This document shows positions 1-8,326 of a stretch of DNA of 64,000 bases, piece after piece. The DNA comes from Clostridium bowmanii (GTDB taxonomy: Bacteria > Bacillota > Clostridia > Clostridiales > Clostridiaceae), in NCBI RefSeq assembly GCF_018861315.1, contig NZ_JAHLDL010000018.1:35179-99178 (forward strand), given 5' to 3'. A program made the translations under genes and the position numbers. The notes under the pieces were generated by a model. It saw only the letters and a program-made list of their open reading frames with translations. It had not been told where the DNA came from and did no database searches. Positions within the stretch are counted from its first letter, which is position 1. Every line of letters starts with the position of its first letter.

Positions 1-503
1 ATTTCTTTTACAGCAGTTTCCATATCTTCTACTGTTTCAATGCTAGTAATGTCTGAGCCCACTTCACGTAGAATTTCTTCGGCCTCCGGAACATTAGGTG
101 TAATAAGTGATGCTAATGGAATTAGTTTTTTAATCAAGGCAGTTTTTGACTCTGGCTTTAACAGTGAATAACCACTTTTAGAGATCATTACAGGATCAAG
201 TACTATGTTTTTCGGCTTGTATTGTTCTAACTTCTCACTTATGGCATCAATAGTTGAAATCACAGACACCATACCAATTTTAACTGCATCTACAACTATG
301 TCTGTAAATATAGCATCAATTTGCGCCTTTATAATTTCCACCTCCAAATCTTGTACTGCAAAAACTCCCATGGTATTCTGCGCAGTTATCGCTGTAATAA
401 CACTCATCCCATAAACTCCATTGGCGCTAAAGCTTTTCAAATCTGCTTGTATGCCTGCGCCTCCACAACTGTCAGAACCCGCTATTGTTAAAACTTTTTT
501 CAT
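1..503 (-). CDS. thiD: Phosphomethylpyrimidine kinase ThiD (3' end cut by window edge)
   Basis: HMP/HMP-phosphate kinase of cytoplasmic thiamin biosynthesis, which phosphorylates hydroxymethylpyrimidine to the pyrophosphate form. The visible 167 residues begin MKKVLTIAGSDSCGGAGIQA, the substrate-binding N-terminus of the ThiD ribokinase-like fold, followed by KIGM near residue 80 and ITPNVPEAEEIL. The start is set by AGGAGG eight bases before ATG. It follows the thiW-like gene by 28 bases on the same strand, so both fall behind the TPP riboswitch. The C-terminal ~100 residues, with the catalytic GxGD loop, lie outside the window. Confidence 0.95.
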   Translation of the reverse strand, partial: MKKVLTIAGSDSCGGAGIQADLKSFSANGVYGMSVITAITAQNTMGVFAVQDLEVEIIKAQIDAIFTDIVVDAVKIGMVSVISTIDAISEKLEQYKPKNIVLDPVMISKSGYSLLKPESKTALIKKLIPLASLITPNVPEAEEILREVGSDITSIETVEDMETAVKE

Positions 504-531
504 ATGTATTTCCTCCTAATTCTTATCTATT

Positions 532-963
532 TTAAGCTTCTTTATTTATATTAATTAATTTTTTTAAATCTAAAACTTTAACAATAAAAAATGTGATTAG
601 ACTTCCTCCAAGCGTACTTATTAAAAATGGAGTTGCAAAGAATAGTGCGCCAACTTTTTTACCCATTATAAAGTTAGCTATTGGAAATGCTAATATCCCC
701 CCTAAAATTCCTGTCCCAAATATTTCTCCAGCTACTGCCAGCAGATTATATTTGGTTTTCTTATACAAGATTCCAGCTAAAAGTGCTCCAATCATGCTTC
801 CTGGGAAGGCCAAAAAAGAACCTGTACCTAATATGTTTCTAAGTAGTGATATACAGAAGGCTATAGCCACAGCATATCCAGGGCCTAAAAGCACAGCAGC
901 TAAAACATTTATCGTTTGTCCTCTCATAATAAAATTAAAAAAGAATAAACTGATAATATCCAC
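532..963 (-). CDS. thiW: ThiW-like thiamin-precursor ECF transporter S component, apparently N-terminally truncated
   Basis: Membrane substrate-binding subunit of an energy-coupling-factor transporter for a thiamin precursor. The stretch INVLAAVLLGPGYAVAIAF and the following LRNILGTGSFLAFPGSMIG are hallmark ThiW segments, and it sits between a TPP riboswitch and thiD. Family members are about 160-170 residues with roughly 30-35 residues before this motif; here only 16 precede it. The sole usable start is GTG at 961-963 without a clear ribosome binding site, only about 30 bases after the leader terminator. The first membrane segment therefore seems deleted, and function is doubtful. The rest of the frame is intact. 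Confidence 0.75.
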   Translation of the reverse strand: MDIISLFFFNFIMRGQTINVLAAVLLGPGYAVAIAFCISLLRNILGTGSFLAFPGSMIGALLAGILYKKTKYNLLAVAGEIFGTGILGGILAFPIANFIMGKKVGALFFATPFLISTLGGSLITFFIVKVLDLKKLININKEA

Positions 964-992
964 TCTGTAGTGTAGTTTTTTTAGATGTTAAA

Positions 993-1023
993 CAAAAAAA
1001 ACACAAATCTCTAGGATTTGTGT
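993..1023 (-). terminator. Rho-independent terminator of the TPP riboswitch expression platform
   Basis: On the minus strand ACACAAATC pairs with GATTTGTGT (nine base pairs, five-base loop) and is followed by eight T. It lies between the TPP aptamer and the thiW-like frame, so it is the expected premature terminator formed when TPP is bound. Confidence 0.85.
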
Positions 1024-1071
1024 TTAAATTACCATGCTATATAAAATATATACATATATAATACACCATTA

Positions 1072-1165
1072 AACAACTTCCTACGCTGGCATTATCCAGT
1101 TCAGGTTATTAGGGTCAAAGAATTACAGTTCTTGTTCTCAGTTGGCTTATCCAACTCCCCTGTGT
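1072..1165 (-). promoter_or_regulatory. TPP riboswitch (THI element) aptamer
   Basis: Read on the minus strand the block shows the conserved THI-box pieces in order: CAGGGGAGTTGG, CTGAGA, GACCC, and ACCTGAACTGGATAATGCCA followed by GCGTAGGAAG. It precedes a terminator and thiamin genes, which fits transcriptional repression by thiamin pyrophosphate. Confidence 0.95.
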
Positions 1166-1382
1166 TTGGTTATTCATTTTTATTTCATCTACTAATAATA
1201 ACACAACAAATTATTATAAACAAATAATTAATCTTAGATTATACTCTTAAATGCTATCATAATAAAATTAGGATTTAACAGATGACCTAATATTACCATC
1301 TATATTATATAACATTATGGTTAAGCTATAAATGGCACTGAATACATACAGTGTAAATAATATATTTGAAGGGAGAATGTTT

Positions 1383-1808
1383 ATGAACAATAATTTAGAA
1401 GAAACAAAAAAATTAAACTCTCAATCAGTAGCAAATAAAGGAAATAGCGGTGTTTCAAACTCCGGTATGACTAGTAGTTCTAGTAATGCTACTAGTTTAG
1501 AAGAGACAAAACAATTAAATAATCAATCAGCTTCCAATTCAGGTAATAGTAATGTTTCCAACTATGGTATGAATAGTGCAGCTAACATGGATAATCTAAG
1601 TAGTAGCACTAATAGTAATACTTTGGAAGAAACAAAGAAATTGAATAATCAATCAGCTTCCAATTCAGGTAATAGTAATGTTTCCAACTATGGCATGAAT
1701 AGTACGGCTAACATGGATAATCTAAGTAGTAGCTCTAATAGTAAAACTTTAGAAGAAACAAAAAAATTAAATGCTGAGTCAGTAGCAAATAAAGGCAATA
1801 ATAAATAA
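1383..1808 (+). CDS. Asn/Ser-rich repeat protein, possibly a gamma-type small acid-soluble spore protein
   Basis: A 141-residue hydrophilic protein made of four units that each open with LEETK(K/Q)LN and continue QSxxNxGN. Units two and three are both 42 residues and nearly identical also at DNA level; unit one is about 34 and the last stops after 19. There is no signal peptide, Cys or Trp. The period and the recurring K-L-N-x-Q-S-A resemble gamma-type SASP (SspE-like amino-acid reservoirs of spores), but the match is only by pattern. The start at 1383 is chosen because GGGAG lies seven bases upstream; the Met at 1377 is too close to it. It is followed by its own terminator. Confidence 0.6.
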   Translation: MNNNLEETKKLNSQSVANKGNSGVSNSGMTSSSSNATSLEETKQLNNQSASNSGNSNVSNYGMNSAANMDNLSSSTNSNTLEETKKLNNQSASNSGNSNVSNYGMNSTANMDNLSSSSNSKTLEETKKLNAESVANKGNNK

Positions 1809-1810
1809 AT

Positions 1811-1845
1811 AAAATTAAGGCAGAGATAATTCTGCCTTAATTTTA
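1811..1845 (+). terminator. Rho-independent terminator after the repeat protein
   Basis: AAAATTAAGGCAGA pairs perfectly with TCTGCCTTAATTTT across a six-base loop, immediately after the stop codon at 1806-1808. Symmetric A/T flanks could let it work in both directions. Confidence 0.8.
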
Positions 1846-1867
1846 TGCTTACATTACAAAAAAACTA

Positions 1868-1897
1868 TTGCTTTTTGGGTACCATCTATCATATTAT
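1868..1897 (+). promoter_or_regulatory. Putative sigma-A promoter of the ArfA-like gene
   Basis: TTGCTT at 1868-1873 and TATTAT at 1892-1897 are separated by 18 bases. The -10 ends 31 bases before the start codon at 1929. Confidence 0.45.
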
Positions 1898-1928
1898 AGA
1901 GTAAACACAAAATGAAAGGGTGATTTAA

Positions 1929-3666
<1,738 letters not shown>

Positions 3667-3674
3667 TTAATACA

Positions 3675-3724
3675 TAAAAAAAGCCCATCAAAATAAAGCA
3701 TAACACTTTATAATAACGCGGCTC
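3675..3724 (-). promoter_or_regulatory. Terminator-like hairpin in the glpK leader (possible antitermination site)
   Basis: On the minus strand AGCC...ATAAAG-loop-CTTTAT...GGCT is followed by a run of seven T, about 50 bases before the glpK start. B. subtilis glpFK is controlled by the antiterminator GlpP at such a leader terminator. The stem has large internal loops, so its strength is uncertain. Confidence 0.45.
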
Positions 3725-3759
3725 ATATTCTTTGCCTTTTATTATTTATTACTGAATTA

Positions 3760-3788
3760 AGTATAACTGATTATTAAACCTTTTGCAA
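3760..3788 (-). promoter_or_regulatory. glpK: Putative sigma-A promoter of glpK
   Basis: Minus-strand TTGCAA (3783-3788) and TATACT (3760-3765) are 17 bases apart, placing transcription start near 3753 and giving a leader of about 130 bases. Confidence 0.6.
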
Positions 3789-3848
3789 TGTAAATGGTTT
3801 CCTTTGACTAAATAAAACAAGCTCATTTATTCACTATCATAGTCCGTT

Positions 3849-4916
3849 TTATTTTAATTCCACACTATTTTTATAATTTGCAGTAAAGTACTCACCTTTT
3901 TTCATCATAATATGTCCTGAAGAGTAAGGCATGCCTTCTATAGTAATGTATACTTTATCTACACCATAATACGCGCCAAGAGTATTTGTAATACACTGCA
4001 GAATCATGCCTTCATATCCGGAGCCTGCATTCATTTCACTAACCAATTCCTTTGTGAAATCCACATAAACCGTATTATCCTTATTTAAATAAAGACTTTT
4101 TATTTTAACATTAGGGCCAAGTACTTTTCCAAAGTCCCCTTTAGGTAAATCTTTAAAAGCCTTTTCAAAAATAATCTTTGTTATATCGTTTGTTTTAAAA
4201 GAAAGTTCCTTATTTACAAAATATAGTTTTTCATCAATTGCATTAGGATAATAAAATTTTACTTTTTGAGTTAATGGACTCTCTTTTTCTACTTTGCTTA
4301 AAACAGAAGTAATCTCATCAGCATCTTTTATAACAAATGCTGTTTTAACTAACCCAACATTTGGTGCATAATAGTCTAAATTCTTACCTTCTTTATTCTC
4401 TGTAGTAACCTCAAGTGTTTTATATTTGCCCAAAGGTGTTGTAACTTCTACATCCACATTTGATATATATCGTTTTCTATTGTCATAGAGTGTCCAAGTG
4501 GTTCCTTTTATTAATGGTTCTTTCAATAAGATTTCTTCATTATTGCTAGGGTTTTGGGTTAAATTTTCTCTATAATAACATTCAGATTTAGCTAAAAGCA
4601 TTGTCAACTTTCCATCTTTATTCTCTAACACCTTAACAGTTTCTGTACCACCATTATTAGATCTTAGTTGAACGCGATTTCCAGTTAAATAATCTACAAA
4701 AACATTATAAGATGCATATTCATTTCCCTTACCCTCATACACATATTCAGAGTTTTCACTAAAAGAAAAATAATCCTTAATGGTAGGTGCCACCTGAGTT
4801 ACAATTGGAACTGTTTTCACTTCACTAGGCACAGGAACCACAGCCTTCTTGTCTGAGCAACTGCTTAGTAATACAAGTGAAAGGATCAAGCTAGTAATTA
4901 GCACAAGCTTCTTCAT
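3849..4916 (-). CDS. GerMN-domain lipoprotein
   Basis: A 355-residue exported lipoprotein: a hydrophobic signal (residues 4-15) runs into lipobox LLSSC with Cys20 as the lipidated residue. A mid region (about 45-205) has beta-rich, unassigned sequence. The C-terminal 220-345 matches the GerMN domain pattern (VKFYYPN, LPKG, VYVDFTKELV, GSGYEGMILQCITNTL, VYITIEG) found in spore germination and sporulation GerM-type proteins. AGGAGG lies seven to eight bases before ATG. It stands alone; a possible long leader with a terminator lies upstream. The partner or ligand is not evident. Confidence 0.85.
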   Translation of the reverse strand: MKKLVLITSLILSLVLLSSCSDKKAVVPVPSEVKTVPIVTQVAPTIKDYFSFSENSEYVYEGKGNEYASYNVFVDYLTGNRVQLRSNNGGTETVKVLENKDGKLTMLLAKSECYYRENLTQNPSNNEEILLKEPLIKGTTWTLYDNRKRYISNVDVEVTTPLGKYKTLEVTTENKEGKNLDYYAPNVGLVKTAFVIKDADEITSVLSKVEKESPLTQKVKFYYPNAIDEKLYFVNKELSFKTNDITKIIFEKAFKDLPKGDFGKVLGPNVKIKSLYLNKDNTVYVDFTKELVSEMNAGSGYEGMILQCITNTLGAYYGVDKVYITIEGMPYSSGHIMMKKGEYFTANYKNSVELK

Positions 4917-5048
4917 TTTCTTTCCTCCTTTAGGCTTATTTTAATATTATTATACATCTTCTAAACTTTTATTCCAATATCACTTTTAAAACAAATTTTT
5001 TACCATATAAGTTTAGCCTTAACTTTCTCTATTTCACAACATACACCA

Positions 5049-5116
5049 AAAAAAGAGCACAAAAAAATAGAAGCTAATTACCCATATATTAATCCCGATG
5101 GGGTTAGCTTCTATTT
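5049..5116 (-). terminator. Rho-independent terminator with no gene before it
   Basis: On the minus strand AAATAGAAGCTAA pairs with TTAGCTTCTATTT, with a further ATGGG/CCCAT-like inner part, followed by TTTTTTTGTGCTC. No credible coding region precedes it on that strand before 5506; see the promoter at 5478-5506. Confidence 0.75.
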
Positions 5117-5477
5117 CCTAATAAAATCTTCTTTCAATAACTTTCTCCTAACAATTTCCCGCTCATAAATAATATTGTTTTTAATATTGTTGTTTTTAAA
5201 CTCTTAAGGTTTAATTGGTACGGGTAACTTTTAATTTTTTCTTACTTCCGCTGATTCAGCAATTTTGATACAATATTTGATGCAATTCTTCTCAATATAC
5301 AAACCAATTTAGTTTCTTATACTTGGTGTAACCACCCCGCTTTCATTTAAAATAAAAGTTTTTTTAATATTATTAATTTTTGGGCCACACCCTTTCTTTT
5401 TTAAGATTATTTTATTGTTTTTTAATATTTTGATACACACTCTGAATGGAAAGCTTTCTTCTTTGTGTAACTTTAGT
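5117..5477 (-). ncRNA. Candidate non-coding transcript or long leader between promoter 5478-5506 and terminator 5049-5116
   Basis: This stretch without a credible gene is bounded by a consensus minus-strand promoter and a strong terminator, predicting an RNA of about 420 bases. Only tiny frames occur: MKAGWLHQV near 5348, and an AGGAG-preceded TTG frame of eight codons ending at the terminator stem. I recognise no Rfam family. It could be a regulatory RNA, an attenuated leader of the GerMN gene, or the remains of a lost gene. Confidence 0.35.
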
Positions 5478-5506
5478 ATACAAGCCTTCTTGAAATTTGT
5501 CAATAG
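5478..5506 (-). promoter_or_regulatory. Consensus sigma-A promoter with no evident gene
   Basis: Minus-strand TTGACA (5501-5506), 17-base spacer and TATACT (5478-5483) form a near-perfect vegetative promoter. Confidence 0.7.
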
Positions 5507-5617
5507 CTATTACTAATTAACATTATGAATAGTTAGTGAATTATTCTGACAATTATTAGGTTTCATATATTTACAGCTGCCACAACAAGACTTGTTATAA
5601 CATCTATATGGGGAAAT

Positions 5618-5651
5618 GGTCAAAAAAAATCACCCCCTTTTGAGGAGGCTT
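5618..5651 (-). terminator. Terminator after the MFS transporter
   Basis: Minus-strand GCCTCC-loop-GGGGGT followed by eight T lies directly behind the transporter stop codon at 5654. Confidence 0.7.
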
Positions 5652-5653
5652 TA

Positions 5654-7093
5654 TTATTCTAAGATACTGTTTTTTAAATTTGCATTAAATATGAAAGAAA
5701 GTGCAAGGGATGCTAAAGCAATTATGATAAATGCCATAAACACCTCATGAAGACCTGAATTTACAGATAACTTTATCTGATGGAGACTCACTCCACTACT
5801 TAAAGTTGACTGAGAATACAAATTGTCTGGTTGTATACCCTTTATTCCTAAATCATTAAAATATTTAACTATATTGGTATTTAATATACTTCCAAAAATG
5901 CTTACACCTATAGTTTGTCCTAGTGTACGCAACAGAGAATTCGCAGCTGTAGCTGCTCCCCTTTTGCTATGTCCCACAGATTCCTGTATTACTATTGTTA
6001 ATGTAGTAAAAGCTCCACCAAAACCTAATCCCATAATAAACCCATAAGCTATAACCGATATTAGTGGGGATTCAATGCTCAAAGTTGATAGAAATCCACA
6101 ACTAATAAGCAAAATGAGAGTGGATATCCCAATTACTATTCTCTCCCCATATTTAGGAATGGCTTTTGACAAAATAAATGAAGATAGAAGCCATGCCATA
6201 GACATCGGTGCCATAGACACTCCGGAAACTGTAGCACCAAATCCTAAAATGTTTTGCATATATATAGGTAAGTAAACCTCCACTCCTATTAAGATTCCTG
6301 CTGCTAAAAAGGTTATACCATTTACTATAGTGCTAGCTTTTGTAAAAATCTCAAAAGGTATAATAGGCTCCTCTGCACTTTTTTCCACAAAATAAAATAG
6401 GATTAATATTACAATTGTAACCATTAAAGCTATTAAAATATTATTTCTTCCACCAGATAAAATTCCTAGTAAAAAAGTTATAATTGCAAGTGAAAATAAC
6501 AAACTCCCTACATAATCTATGCTATGTTTCTTTCTTTCAAAAGTTTCAATTAGATTCTTTTGTAAAAGCACTATGGATATTATCCCAAAAGGTACATTTA
6601 TAAAGAAGATCCAATTCCATGAAAGATTTTCTATTAAAAATCCGCCTAAAAAAGGTCCAGTTAAACTCGCTATTCCCCATACTGTGCTTAACCATCCTTG
6701 AATCTTTGGTCTTTCCTCCAATGTAAAAATATCACCTATTATCGTATAGGTAACTGTGAATATTGCTCCTGCTCCCAGTCCTTGAACTGCACGGAAAGCT
6801 ATAAGCTGGTACATACTTTGCGATATTCCACAAAGACAACTCCCTATCAAAAAAATTATTATTCCAATAGAAAGAATATTTTTTCTTCCATATAAATCAG
6901 ATAATTTTCCATATATCGGTGTTGAAATAGCCGATGTCAATAAATAAGCTGCAAAAACCCAACTTATTAGCTGAAATCCATTTAATTCTTTAACTATAGT
7001 GGGTATGGCGGTAGTTATAACTGTTCCCTCTACAGCTGCAAGAAACATTGATACCATTAATGCAATGACTATACTTGTTTTTTTCGATTCCAT
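5654..7093 (-). CDS. MFS multidrug/drug:H+ antiporter (DHA2, EmrB/QacA type)
   Basis: A 479-residue, roughly 14-helix inner-membrane exporter. MESKKTSIVIALMVSMFLAA leads into the DHA2 motif PTIVKELNGFQLISWVFAAY; motif A follows as YGKLSDLYGRKNIL near residue 75, then the RAVQGLGAGAIFTVTYTI motif of antiporters near residue 110. The start at 7093 is preferred because AAGGAAGGG lies upstream, rather than the in-frame ATG at 7129, which falls within the Fur-like box. Substrate is unknown; the box could indicate an iron- or siderophore-linked role. It is a single gene with a terminator behind it. Confidence 0.9.
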   Translation of the reverse strand: MESKKTSIVIALMVSMFLAAVEGTVITTAIPTIVKELNGFQLISWVFAAYLLTSAISTPIYGKLSDLYGRKNILSIGIIIFLIGSCLCGISQSMYQLIAFRAVQGLGAGAIFTVTYTIIGDIFTLEERPKIQGWLSTVWGIASLTGPFLGGFLIENLSWNWIFFINVPFGIISIVLLQKNLIETFERKKHSIDYVGSLLFSLAIITFLLGILSGGRNNILIALMVTIVILILFYFVEKSAEEPIIPFEIFTKASTIVNGITFLAAGILIGVEVYLPIYMQNILGFGATVSGVSMAPMSMAWLLSSFILSKAIPKYGERIVIGISTLILLISCGFLSTLSIESPLISVIAYGFIMGLGFGGAFTTLTIVIQESVGHSKRGAATAANSLLRTLGQTIGVSIFGSILNTNIVKYFNDLGIKGIQPDNLYSQSTLSSGVSLHQIKLSVNSGLHEVFMAFIIIALASLALSFIFNANLKNSILE

Positions 7094-7112
7094 CCTTTGT
7101 GTCCCTTCCTTT

Positions 7113-7131
7113 AATGTAATGATTATCATTT
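7113..7131 (-). promoter_or_regulatory. Fur-box-like operator upstream of the MFS exporter
   Basis: Minus-strand AAATGATAATCATTA carries the uninterrupted core AATGATAATCATT of the Fur consensus GATAATGATAATCATTATC, about 14 of 19 positions. It lies 20-38 bases before the start codon, where a bound repressor would block initiation. Confidence 0.55.
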
Positions 7132-7210
7132 CTATTTAATGCCTGCAAAAAATTAACGACAAATACTATTTTATCATTAATCCATAAAATTTGCACTGTA
7201 AATAAAAAGA

Positions 7211-7244
7211 AAAAAAGTATATATTACTATATATACTTTTTTTG
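7211..7244. repeat. Reduced copy of the palindromic element, acting as bidirectional terminator
   Basis: AAAAAAGTATATA pairs with TATATACTTTTTT around a short loop. The left tip and the right tip with TTTTTTTGCG equal the outer ends of the element at 12421-12619 with the interior missing. It lies 14 bases past the SGNH gene stop and could terminate transcripts from either side. Confidence 0.6.
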
Positions 7245-7257
7245 CGTATAAAATGTA

Positions 7258-8313
7258 TTATTTAGATTTATTTTCTTCATTATCAATAAGTGTTTGTTGT
7301 GCTTTTAAATATCTCTGGTAATCAGATTCCCATTTTTTAAATTCTGTATCAGTACGATGATCAGTTATGGTATAGTTTTCTTTTAAAAATCCTCCTAAAC
7401 TGGAACTTACTTTTCTAGAACCAGAAATATTTAGATGACCTGTATTAAACATGTCTGTTTTAAAATCAAACCCAAGTTCATCTGTCATTTTGTTATAGTT
7501 AATGAAGGGGATGTTATTATTTTTTGAAATTTCTGCTACCTTATTAAACATCTTAGCAGGTTCTGTCTCCCAATGATCTGATGTAGCCGTACTATTATAA
7601 TCATGAGGAGTAGAGGTGAAAATTAATTTGAAACCTTCTTTTTTGGATAGGGCAATAATTTTATTCAGATATTCTTCAGGCTTTGGTAAAAGGTCCACCG
7701 TTCCTGTCGCTAACGTATCTGAAGTGTTTTCTTTTCCATACTCAACAATTCCAGCATCAAATCCTTTTTCATAATAAGCATTTGTTGGATCAAACTCAAA
7801 ATCATTTTTTGTTAACTCCTTCCAACGGTCATGATATTTGAAAATTGGAAATATATAGTTAAGCCATTGGTTTCTGGGTGTGCAGTTAATAATAGCATCT
7901 AGTTTATTAAATGAAAACTTTACGTTATCCAAAACATTTCTTACATATCCCTCAGCCCCATACTCGTCAGTTAAGCCTAAATAATATAGATCTACTACAA
8001 CAATTGGATTTTTATGATATTTTATAACATCCTTCAGTATATAATAGGTCACATCTATTGGTTGACCGCCAGTAGCATAATTAAAGCTGGTTATGCCATA
8101 TTGATTCCATAATATATTAGGACTTATTCCACTATTCATATGGCTAGACCCTAATAATACAACATCCAATTGGTCTTCTGTATTACCATATATGCCCTGT
8201 AATAACTTCTCACGATGGTTTGATTTTATGATAAAAATGGAATTAAGAGCCATAATAATTACTAGCAATGTAATAGCAAAACTACACCCTTTTAAAAAAG
8301 CTTTTTTAACCAT
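7258..8313 (-). CDS. SGNH/DltD-like partner protein of the MBOAT O-acyltransferase
   Basis: A 351-residue membrane-anchored protein: MVKKAFLKGCSFAITLLVIIMALNS gives a single N-terminal membrane segment, then an extracellular SGNH-like domain with VVLLGSSHMNSGI (the GxSH form of block I) near residue 58 and a late NTGHLNISG segment near 310 that would supply the catalytic Asp/His block. Such proteins complete acyl transfer to cell-surface polymers after the MBOAT protein moves the acyl group across the membrane. The start at 8313 follows AGGAGG by nine bases; the MBOAT stop TAG forms part of this binding site, so the two are translationally coupled. Confidence 0.82.
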   Translation of the reverse strand: MVKKAFLKGCSFAITLLVIIMALNSIFIIKSNHREKLLQGIYGNTEDQLDVVLLGSSHMNSGISPNILWNQYGITSFNYATGGQPIDVTYYILKDVIKYHKNPIVVVDLYYLGLTDEYGAEGYVRNVLDNVKFSFNKLDAIINCTPRNQWLNYIFPIFKYHDRWKELTKNDFEFDPTNAYYEKGFDAGIVEYGKENTSDTLATGTVDLLPKPEEYLNKIIALSKKEGFKLIFTSTPHDYNSTATSDHWETEPAKMFNKVAEISKNNNIPFINYNKMTDELGFDFKTDMFNTGHLNISGSRKVSSSLGGFLKENYTITDHRTDTEFKKWESDYQRYLKAQQTLIDNEENKSK

Positions 8314-8326
8314 GGAAAGTGTCCTC

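Noticed and set aside
1332..1382. Upstream extension of the Asn/Ser repeat protein to 1332
   Set aside because: No ribosome binding site before 1332, whereas GGGAG precedes the Met at 1383 by seven bases.
5309..5503. 64-codon minus-strand reading frame
   Set aside because: Its TTG start is the TTG of the -35 hexamer TTGACA, there is no ribosome binding site and the protein has no recognisable pattern.
7094..7129. Longer start of the MFS exporter at 7129
   Set aside because: The extra residues would be encoded within the Fur-like box and lack a ribosome binding site; AAGGAAGGG fits the start at 7093.
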